Shown: positions 7,612 through 15,800 of the stretch, piece by piece
How positions within the stretch are numbered: position 1 is the stretch's first letter
How the letters are laid out: the number at the start of each line of letters is the position of its first letter
DNA from: G965215145 sp965215145
GTDB lineage: Bacteria > Bacteroidota > Rhodothermia > Rhodothermales > JANQRZ01
DNA length: 64,000 bases
Assembly (NCBI GenBank): GCA_965215145.1
Contig: OZ244038.1
Span: 2,356,001 to 2,420,000, forward strand
Direction: 5' to 3'
Notes under the pieces: model-generated
Database searches by the model: none
The model's input: the letters and a program-made list of their open reading frames with translations, nothing else
Told to the model about the DNA's origin: nothing
Made by a program: the position numbers and the translations under genes

Positions 7612-7949
7612 CGGGGTCAGCGACGTTCAAGCGCGGGTCGGTCGTCCTCGTCCGGTTTCCGTTCTCGGACCTCTCGTCGTCGAAGCGGCGCCCGGCCGTC
7701 GTGCTCGCCAGCGCCGGGCGCGGGGACTACGTGCTGGCGCAGGTGACGAGCAAACCGTACGCGGATCCCGGCGCGGTGGAGCTGACCGGCGCGAGCTCCG
7801 CACGCGGCGGCTTGAACCTCACGAGCTACGCCCGGCCGGGGAAGCTGTTCACCGCGAACGACGCGCTAATCGTGCGGGAGGTGGGCGCCCTCACCGACGC
7901 TGCGCTCGCCGAACTGGTGGCGGCGGTGGTTAAGCTGCTGGAGGGGTGA
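7608..7949 (+). CDS. mazF: MazF/PemK-family mRNA interferase
   Basis: A 113-residue endoribonuclease toxin. It has the family opening FKRGSVVLVRFPFSD (about residues 6-20), SKRRPAVVLAS with the conserved Arg-Pro, LAQVTSKP, and the C-terminal REVGALTDAALAELVAAV helix. GTG 7608 is preferred because it overlaps the antitoxin stop by four bases; GTG 7593 would add five residues. Toxin and antitoxin form one cassette closed by attC site 7. Confidence 0.9.
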   Translation: MTGSATFKRGSVVLVRFPFSDLSSSKRRPAVVLASAGRGDYVLAQVTSKPYADPGAVELTGASSARGGLNLTSYARPGKLFTANDALIVREVGALTDAALAELVAAVVKLLEG

Positions 7950-7960
7950 GTGCTGGGTGC

Positions 7961-8088
7961 AGCGAACCCGCCGCTGCAGGCCGACCTGGAGGGTCCGGGC
8001 AGTTGTGCCACGTGCGGGCGCCGGCGTATCCTGCGGCTCGCACTGCCTGCTCACTCCCTCCATGCGGCTGAGCGGCTGTCTGTTCCCG
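7961..8088 (+). other. attC site 7
   Basis: R'' AGCGAAC (7961-7967) matches the GTTCGCT at 7333 with 11 of 12 extended bases complementary. R' is GTTCCCG (8082-8088). The left arm CCGCCGCTGCAGGCCGAC and right arm GCGGCTGAGCGGCTGTCT are kept. The inner stem has drifted to TGGAGGG/CCCTCCA. Length is 128 bp. No following R'' matches GTTCCCG, so the cassette that once followed has been lost. Confidence 0.84.
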
Positions 8089-8117
8089 TGCGGTTCCTCA
8101 TTGCAGGTGCATAGGCC

Positions 8118-8139
8118 GCATAACCGCCATCCGTCATGC
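8118..8139 (+). other. Collapsed attC remnant
   Basis: GCATAAC (8118-8124) and GTCATGC (8133-8139) lie only 22 bases end to end, inside a GCCGCAT/ATGCGGC inverted pair. The second half matches the reverse complement of GCCGCATAA at 9013-9021, the end of the next gene unit, so it appears to be that cassette's opening crossover with one change from GTT to GTC. The whole interior of the site is missing. Confidence 0.4.
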
Positions 8140-8160
8140 GGCAAAGCCATCCGACCACCG

Positions 8161-8991
8161 ATGCCCGAGCGCACGTATGCGGAAGAGGAGGTCGCTGCCA
8201 TCTTTGCGAGAGCAGCCGAGCGTCAGCGGCCAGCATCAACACGCGAAGCTTCGACGGGTCTCACCCTGGCGGAGGTCGAACAGGCGGGAGTTGAAGCAGG
8301 ACTCAATCCCACGGCCATCCGCGCCGCCGCCGCTGAGGTAGGCATCCGGCAGCGATTCCCAACCCGTCCAAAGGTCGCCGTAGCGGAGCGCTGGATCGAG
8401 GCTCCGATTCCTGCGGGTGTGTGGGAAGACCTCGTCGTCTCCCTTCGGCATCGGCTTGGCGCCAGTTCGGCTTGGTGGGACAGAGACACGGTCTCTCTTG
8501 GAGAAGCGCAGGAGTGGATGCATACCGCAGCGTCGGGTGTCCGCACGACGGTCACGCTCAGTCCGCGTGGGGAGCGAACCCTGCTCCGGGTCGTGCAGGA
8601 AGACGCTGGCTTCGAAGACGACCGCCAGATGGGATGGTTAATGGCGGCGTTGCTCGGTCTGCTCCCGTCTCTGCTGGCGGGGGCTCTCGTCGCGGAGACG
8701 CTTGCGCTGGGCGATTTCACGGGGGTAGCAGTTGTAGTGCTCGTGTTGCTCACCGCCGTAGCCTTCGGCGGTCCACTGCTCGCAGCCCGAGTACGGAACG
8801 GCCGTGAGCGGCAAGCGGAGCGGGTGCGGCAGATCGCCGACAGTTTGGCGGACCAGATCGGAGGGGTGCAATCTCAGCCGACTTCAGATGATTCGAGCAC
8901 AGCTTCGGCACCACAGCTTGACCTTTCGGTGCTCGATGCCGAAGTGTCACCGACACCGCCGCAGACCGAGCGGCGGCGCGCCAAGTCCTAG
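8161..8991 (+). CDS. Two-helix membrane protein of unknown function
   Basis: A 276-residue protein. Residues 1-60 form a helical N-domain with YAEEEVAAIFARAAE and GLTLAEVEQAGVEAGL. Residues about 65-155 form a soluble segment. Two adjacent transmembrane helices follow at about 161-185 and 189-213. A charged tail ends in low-complexity sequence. The N-terminal pattern occurs in membrane proteins of unknown role in related phyla (family knowledge, not searched here). ATG 8161 is the first ATG in frame after the remnant attC. It is a likely cassette gene, although its sites are degenerate. Confidence 0.72.
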   Translation: MPERTYAEEEVAAIFARAAERQRPASTREASTGLTLAEVEQAGVEAGLNPTAIRAAAAEVGIRQRFPTRPKVAVAERWIEAPIPAGVWEDLVVSLRHRLGASSAWWDRDTVSLGEAQEWMHTAASGVRTTVTLSPRGERTLLRVVQEDAGFEDDRQMGWLMAALLGLLPSLLAGALVAETLALGDFTGVAVVVLVLLTAVAFGGPLLAARVRNGRERQAERVRQIADSLADQIGGVQSQPTSDDSSTASAPQLDLSVLDAEVSPTPPQTERRRAKS

Positions 8992-9012
8992 CCACGGAGC
9001 ATCCGCATCGGT

Positions 9013-9037
9013 GCCGCATAATGGCCCTCTGTTATGC
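9013..9037 (+). other. Collapsed attC remnant
   Basis: GCCGCATAA (9013-9021) runs straight into TGGCCCTCTGTTATGC (9022-9037), so an R'' without its last base is joined to the terminal right-arm bases and R' of an attC. About 100 bases of interior have been deleted. The left half closes the 8161 gene unit and the right half opens the next one. Confidence 0.65.
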
Positions 9038-9455
9038 CGCGCTCCTCGAACTGAGACCTTCTGTGACCGGAGCCGCCGACTTCCTCTTCTACCTCGCCTT
9101 CTCAGGCCTCATCACGCACGAACTCGACGCCGTCCACAAGCATGAGTGGCGGCTCCTCTTCGTCTTGCGAGGCATGGCTGACGAGCCGGCTCGCCGCGCC
9201 TTCGTCCTCCTCCACGTCCCGCTCTTCGCCGTGCTCCTGTGGCTCGCCGCGCATCCGGATCCCGGAGTCCGGTACTGGACGGTGCTCGGCCTCGACGTAT
9301 TCATGGTCGTGCACGCGGGGCTGCACTGGCGGCTCTCGGGGCACCCGAAGTACGAGTTCAACACCGCGCACTCGCGGTCCATCATCTACGGCACAGCAGC
9401 GGTGGCGGCAGCGCATTTGCTCGTCTTGCTGCTCGCTCCGGAAGGCGCAGCATAA
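9021..9455 (+). CDS. DUF6713-like membrane protein
   Basis: A 144-residue protein with four predicted membrane helices and the polar motif THELDAVHKHEWR (about residues 32-44) between the first two. A second conserved-looking site is VVHAGLHWRLSGHPKYEFN. These suggest the DUF6713 family of unknown function; I am moderately sure of that name. ATG 9021 lies inside the collapsed attC. GTG 9063, which gives VTGAADFLFYLAF, may be the original cassette start. The TAA stop is inside the next R''. Confidence 0.68.
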   Translation: MALCYAALLELRPSVTGAADFLFYLAFSGLITHELDAVHKHEWRLLFVLRGMADEPARRAFVLLHVPLFAVLLWLAAHPDPGVRYWTVLGLDVFMVVHAGLHWRLSGHPKYEFNTAHSRSIIYGTAAVAAAHLLVLLLAPEGAA

Positions 9456-9487
9456 CTGTCGTGCGGCTGAGCGACAATCTGTTAGCT
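9450..9487 (+). other. Truncated attC (38 bp)
   Basis: R'' GCATAAC (9450-9456) matches the GTTATGC at 9031. It is followed after seven bases by the right arm GCGGCTGAGCGACAATCT and R' GTTAGCT (9481-9487). The left arm and central part are absent. A functional attC should be at least about 57 bp, so this one is probably dead. Confidence 0.7.
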
Positions 9488-9558
9488 GTGCCCTCCTGCC
9501 GCTGTCGTCGCAGCCGAAAGAGAGGGTCAGCGTTGGAGCAGGAAACCGAGCCTGAGCC

Positions 9559-9820
9559 TTGCTGCGAACAGTCGAAGCCATCGGCGAGGAGGGCGGGAGC
9601 CTCCGCCTCCTTGAGGACGTCCAGCTGCGAGCGGGTGAGCCGGTGCTTGTCGCAATCCTTAGCGAGGATGCCCTACCCCACGAGGCGGCGCTCCTGAGGG
9701 AGGCCGCGCTTGCAGAGGGCTGGGAACGTCAGGAGGAGGCCGAAGCGTGGGCGCACCTCCAGCTACGGGGCGCGGTGCCGTCGTTCGCGTCCGCGTCCCG
9801 CAGGGGCAACGGACCGCGGG
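9559..9820 (+). pseudogene. Broken second copy of the MazF-type toxin-antitoxin cassette
   Basis: Codons from TTG 9559 give LLRTVEAIGEEGGSLRLLED and end DEAWAHLQ-like (AEAWAHLQ), a clear paralogue of the antitoxin at 7408. The antitoxin stop has changed from TGA to CTA at 9763-9765, so it reads on. In the toxin frame the next bases encode TGRGAVVRVRVP, matching the MazF opening TGSATFKRGSVVLVRFP with a five-residue gap. The homology ends after about 20 codons, at the 3' end of the convergent T9SS gene. The antitoxin could still be made and might cross-neutralise the intact toxin. Confidence 0.75.
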
Positions 9821-9821
9821 G

Positions 9822-12800
9822 TCAGCGCACGACGACGAGGCGCTTGACGTCGGTGAAGTCGCCGGCTCGGAGGCGGTAGAAGTAGGTTCCGCTGGCGAGC
9901 CCCGTGGCATCGCGAGCGGCGTCCCACACGACCTCGTGGTGGCCGGCCTCGCGCTCGGCGTCCACAAGCACGGCCACGCGGCGGCCGAGGGCGTCGAAGA
10001 CCTCGAGGCGGACGGCGGCGGGCTCGGGGAGCGCGTACCGGATCGTGGTAAGGGCCGCGAACGGGTTGGGGTAGTTCTGCTGGAGTGCGAACGCCTCGGG
10101 CACGGCGCCGCCGGCCGCGCTCCGGCTCCGGGCGAAGGCCTCCGTGCCCGCGATGAGCTGGAGCCGAGCGGGCGTACCGCCGCCGGGCGAGGCGAGGCGG
10201 TGGTCGGCGCGCTCCCGGAGGTCCCTCACGGAACCCGCGGCCTCGTCGACGAGCCACACGACGAACCCCGCGGGCACGGCGTCGAGGCCGTCGAAGGCGA
10301 GGGTCACGCGCTCGGGCGAGGCCGTGCGCACGCGGAGGTCCCAGGCGGTCCCCTCATCGGAGGCCGGCCGCGCGTCCACCGCGAGCGGGACCCCGTCCGC
10401 GGCGTCGAAGGCGACGGAGAGGTACTCCCCGATGACGGGCGGCTCGAACCAGTCGAGCGCGTCGCGGCCCTCGCGGGCGCCCTCCGCCACGGCGGCGACG
10501 GTGTGCTCGTCGCGGGCCTCACCGGCCGTCGCGGTGATGCCGATGGCCCAGGCCGGCTCGGCCGGAGCCTCAGCCTCCCCATCCCCCACCGGCCGCGCGG
10601 CCTCCTCCGGCGTGGGGCTGACCAGCAGCTCGTCGGGCTCGTCCACACGGAGGGCGTAGCCGACGAACGGCTGCATCGCGTCGTCGAGGGGCTGCCAGGT
10701 TCCGCCGTAGGCGTTGAGCTGGACGGGGGCGCCGCTGGCGAGCCGGACCTGCTCGATGGTAACGGGGAAGTCGAAGGGCGTCCCGACCAGGTTCCAGCCC
10801 TCGTGGAGGTCAACGATGAAGGGGCGCCGGAGCGTGACCGAGCGGCCGGCGCCGGTGGCGAACGTCCCCCCGTCACGGACGATGAGCCAGAACCCGAGCC
10901 CGACCCGCATCTGCGTGCTCGGCCCCTCGCGGTAGAACTGGTCCGGGGTCGAGGCGGCCTGCACGGCGCCCGGCTCTCCGGGGGGGAGGATCGAGAAGAA
11001 GCGCCACGCGTCCTCGGCGTAGGGGCCGAACGCGTCGAGCACGGTGCCAGCGGCGGCGGCGTCGAGGCTGAGGGGGACCGAGATCAGCCGGTAGCCGCCG
11101 GCCGTCGTCGCCCGGGGCAGGCTGACGCTGGCGACGAGGCCGGAGGCGACCTGCACCTGAAGGCTCGCCTCGGCGCTGCGGCTGGACGCGCCCGACGGGT
11201 TCTCGGCCTCGACGTAGTAGACGACCCCGCGCGAGGTCACGGCCGGGCCGGGGATGGTGCCGACGTACTCGCCGTCGCTCGCGGCCATGGGGACGGAGTC
11301 GAAGCTGTCCTCACCGCCCCGGCGGTAGAACAGCCGAACGCCCCCCCCGACGACGCCGCTCACGGCCACGCGGACCGCCACGGGCGTCCCGGCCTCCGCC
11401 GGGTTGGGCGTCGCGCTCGGCGCGCCGACGCTGACGGAGGGCTCCGTGACGGTGACGACGAAGGCGTCCGCCGCCGGGTTGCCGGCCGGGTCCGTCGCGG
11501 TGACGGTGACGGTGGTCTGGCCCAGCGCTTCGGGGGTGACGGTGAGGGTGCTCCCGTCCACCTCCGCGTCCGCGACACCGGCCGGGTCGGCGTCGGCCGC
11601 GAAGCTCAGCGCCGCGCCCTCCGGGTCCTCGAAGGCCGCGCCGAGGTCCACCGTCAGCGGCCCGCCGCCGAGCACCAGCGCAGCGTCCCCGACTGGGTCG
11701 ACCACCACCGGCGCCTGGTCCGCGACGGTGACGACGAAGGCGTCGGCCGCCGGGTTGCCGGCCGGGTCCGTCGCCGTCACCGAGACCGTCGCCTGGCCCG
11801 GCGCCTCGGCCGTCACCGTGAGGAGGCTCCCGTCCACGTCCACGGCCACGGTCCCCGCCGGGGCGGCGCTGGCCGAGAACGTGAGCGTCTCGCCTTCGGG
11901 ATCGTTGAACACCCCGGTCAGATCGACGACGAGGGGCTCGCCACCCACAGTGAGCGTCGCGTCACCGATGGGGGCGACGACGCGCGGGGGCTGGTCCATC
12001 ACGGTGACGGTGAACGCCTCGCTGGCGCTCTGGTCGGCGGGGTCCGTGGCCGTCGCCGTAACGACGGCGGAGCCCGGTCCCTCAGCCGTGACCGTCAGGA
12101 CGTCCCCGTCGAGGTCGGCCTCCACCACCCCCCCGGGGGCCGCTTCGACGGCGAACGTGAGCGGCTCGTCCTCGGGGTCGGCGAAGACGGTGTCGAGGGC
12201 GATGCTGAAGGTGCCGCCTACGGCGAGGCTGCGGTCGGCGAGGGGGCGCTCGACGGTCGGGGGCCGGTTGTCCTCGGCGACGACGGCGATGAACGCGTCG
12301 GCGGCCGCGTTACCCGCCGGGTCGGCCGCCGTCACCGTGACGACGGTGGAGCCGACGGCCTCGGGGGCGAGGGTCAGCACGCTCCCGGTCACGTCGAGGG
12401 CGACGACGCCGTCGGGGTCGGCGCTCGCCGCGAAGCTCAGCGCCTTCCCCTCGGGGTCCTCGAAGACCTCCGCGAGGTTGACGACGAAGGAGGACCCGTC
12501 GACGACGAGCGTCTGGTCCGCGATCGGAGCGACGACGCGCGGAGGCAGGTCCCCCCCGCCGTCCCCCACCGTGACGGTGAACTCCTCGTCCGCCGCCCCC
12601 CCCCCGGGGTCCGTAGCGGTCACCGTGACGACCGTCGAGCCGGCGGCCTTCGGCGTCACCGTGAGCACGCTGCCCTCCAGGCTCGCCGTCACCACCCCCG
12701 CCGGGTCCATCTCGACGGCGAAGCTCAGCGCCTTCCCCTCGGGGTCCTCGAAGACGTCGTTTAGGTCGACGACGAGGGGGGCGTCGCCGAGGGCGAGGCT

Positions 12801-15800
12801 CTGGTCCGGGATGGGGTTCTCCACCGTCGGCGGGTCGTCGTCCTCCTCGACCACGACCGAGAACGCATCGCTGGCGTCCTGGCCCTCCGAGTCGGTCGCC
12901 GTCACCGTGACGACGGTGGTGCCGGCGGCCTCGGCCGTGACGGTGAGCGTACTCCCACTGAGCTCCGTCATCACGATGCCGTCGGGGTCGGCGTCGACGG
13001 CGAAGGTGAGCGCGTCGCCGGGGTCGGCGAAGACGGTGTCGAGGTCGACGGTGAAGACGTTCCCCCCGAGGAGGAGCACCTGGTCGGGGATGGGGGACTC
13101 GACGGTCGGGGGCGGGTTGGCCTCGGTGACGGTCACGACGAAGGCGTCGGCCGCCTCGTTGCCTGCCGGGTCTGAGGCCGTTACCGTGACGGTGGTTGCC
13201 CCTGCCGACTCCGGCGTCACCGTGAGCGTGCTGCCGTCGAGGTCCAGCGTCACGACGCCGTCGGGGTCGGCGCTCGCCTCGAAGCTCAACGACTGGCCCT
13301 CGGGGTCCTCGAACACCTCCGTCAGGTCGACGACGAGGGAGCCCCCGTCCAGCGCCAGCGTCGCGTCTTCGATGGGCGTGGTCACGATGGGCGGCTCGTC
13401 CTTCGGCTCGGAGACGGTGACGACGAAGGCGTCGGCCGCGCTCTCGCCGTCGGGGTCGGTCGCCGTCACCGTCACGGTCGCCGCCCCCGCCGCATCGGCC
13501 GTGACCGTGAGCACGCTGCCGTCGAGGTCCAGCGCCACCACGTCGTCCGGGTCCGCGTCGATGGCGAAGCTGAGCTCGTCGTCGTCGGGGTCGGCGAAGA
13601 CCGTGTCGAGGTCGACCACGAACGGCTCCCCGCCCACGACCAGCGACGTGTCCGCTATCGGGGACTCCACCGTCGGGGCTTGGTTCCCTTCGGTCACCGC
13701 GACCTCGAAGGCGTCGTCGGCGCTCTCGCCGTCGGGGTCCGACGCCGTCACCGTCACGGTCGCCGCCCCCGCCGCATCGGCCGTGACCGTGAGCACGCTG
13801 CCGTCGAGGTCCAGCGCCACCACATCGCCGGGGTCCGCGTCGACGGCGAAGCTGAGCTCGTCGTCGTCGGGGTCGGCGAAGACCGTGTCGAGGTCGACCA
13901 CGAGCGGCCCCTCCCCGAGCACGAGCGACGTGTCCGCGATGGGGCGCTCCACCACCGGCGCCTCGTTCCCCTCCGTGACGACGACCTCGAAGGCGTCGTC
14001 GGCGCTCTCGCCGTCGGGGTCGGTCGCCGTCACCGTCACGGTCGCCGCCCCCGCCGCGTCGGCCGTGACCGTGAGCACGCTGCCGTCGAGGTCCAGCGCC
14101 ACCACGTCGTCGGGGTCCGCGTCGACGGCGAAGCTGAGCTCGTCGTCGTCGGGGTCGGCGAAGACCGTGTCGAGGTCGACCACGAACGGCTCCCCGCCCA
14201 CGACCAGCGACGTGTCCGCGATGGGGCTCTCCACCGTCGGGGGCTCGTTGGTCGGCGCCGTTGATAGCCGGGTGACGTGGGCGTCGCTATCCCCTCCGAG
14301 CGAGGAGCTGCTCGCCCCTGAGGACGTGGGGAAGTCCGCCGAGGAAGTCCGGCCCGTGACGTAGACGTCGTCTCCCGTGCCAGCGGCCACCGTGCTCACG
14401 CCGTCGAAGTCGGCCCCGCCGAGGTACGTCCCGTAGCGGAGGCCGTCGCTGCCGGGGGCCTCCGCGTCGAACCGGACCACGAAGGCGTCGTCGCCCCCGT
14501 TGGCCGCCGTGTCGAAGGCGTCGTCGGTGGTGGGGAAGTCCGCCGAGAGGGTCCGGCCGGCGACGTAGAGCTCCCCGTCGTCCGCCCGAGCCATCGCGAA
14601 CCCGAGGTCGTCGTCGGTCCCGCCGAGGTACGTCCCGTAGCGGAGGCCCCCTTCCCCGTCGGCCGTCGGGTCGAGCGTTACGACGTAGGCGTCGATGCCG
14701 CCGTTGGCCGCCGTGTCGAAGGCGTCGTCGGTGGTGGGGAAGTCCGCCGAGGCCGTCCGGCCGGTGAGGTAGACGACGGTGTCGGCCGCAACCACGACGG
14801 CGTGGCCGATGTCGAAGCCGTCCCCGCCGAGGTACGTCCCGTAGCGCACCGAATCCCCATCGGCGCTGAGGTGGACGAGGAAGGCGTCGTCGCCCCCGTT
14901 GGCCGCCGTGTCGAAGGCGTCGTCGGTGGTGGGGAAGTCCGCCGAGGCCGTCCGGCCGGTGAGGTAGACGCTCTCGTCCTCGGCGACGGCGAGGGCGAGG
15001 GCGAACTCGGCGTCCGCGCCGCCGAGGTACGTCCCCCACAAGAGGTCGTCCTCGCCGTCCCCCTCCGGGTCGAGGCGGACGACGAAGGCGTCGGAGACCC
15101 CGCCGAAGGCCCCACCCACGACGCCAGCCGTGGTGGGGAAGTCGTCCGACCGCGTCTGCCCGGTGAGGAACACGTCGCCGCCGTCGCCGAGCGTGAGGGC
15201 GTTGGCGTCATCGAAGCCGTCCCCGCCGAGGTACGTCCCGTAGCGCAGCTCGGCGCCGTCGGCGCTGAGGTGGGCGACGAAGGCGTCGCTGTCGCCGTTG
15301 GCCGTCGTGTCGTAGGCCCCCGTCGTGGCGGGGAAGTCCGCCGACTCCGTCCGGCCCGCCACGAAGATGTCGCCTGCGCCGTCGAGCGTGAGGTCGTCGA
15401 GCAGCTCGTCGTTCGCGCCCCCGAGGTACGTCGCGAAGAGGACCTCGGCGCCGTCGGCGCTGAGGTGGGCGACGAAGGCGTCGCTGTCGCCGTTGGCCGT
15501 CGTGTCGTAGGCCCCCGTCGTGGCGGGGAAGTCCGCCGACTCCGTCCGGCCGCCGACGAAGGCGCTCCTGTCGCTGCCGACGGCGAGGGCACTCGCCGTG
15601 TCGAACGCGGCTCCGCCGAGGTACGTCCCGAAGACGAGGTCGCCGTCCCCTCCCCCTCGGCGGGCGGGGCGGGGCGGGAGCGGCCGTTGGAGCCCCTCCG
15701 CCCCCTCCATCATCACCCGTACGGCGCCGGGGTCGGCGCCGGGGGCCGCCTCGAGCGCGTAGTCGAGGACGCCGTCGCGCTCGCGCAGCCGGAGCGCAAC

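Larger units (their letters stand above)
706..9820 (+). mobile_element. Integron gene-cassette array lacking a visible integrase (CALIN)
   Basis: All genes point the same way and are separated by seven attC-like sites of similar sequence, plus several degenerate ones. Cassettes hold one gene, or two overlapping genes forming a toxin-antitoxin pair. The bases after each upstream R' crossover are the reverse complement of the R'' region ending the same cassette, over 7-14 nt (for example GTTATGCCGCAAC at 1413 against GTTGCGGCATAAC at 2016). This is the signature of insertion of circular cassettes. Site orientation puts any attI and integrase gene to the left, outside the window. No tyrosine recombinase is encoded here. 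The right boundary is the 3' end of the convergent T9SS gene. Confidence 0.87.

Noticed and set aside
1..9820. Search for an integron integrase gene inside the array
   Set aside because: No frame on either strand shows tyrosine-recombinase motifs. Site orientation predicts it left of the window, if it exists.
9747..14364. Very long plus-strand open frames opposite the T9SS protein gene
   Set aside because: They are antisense shadows of a GC-rich repetitive gene. They are rich in Arg, Gly and Val without domains, whereas the minus frame has a signal peptide and clear repeats.
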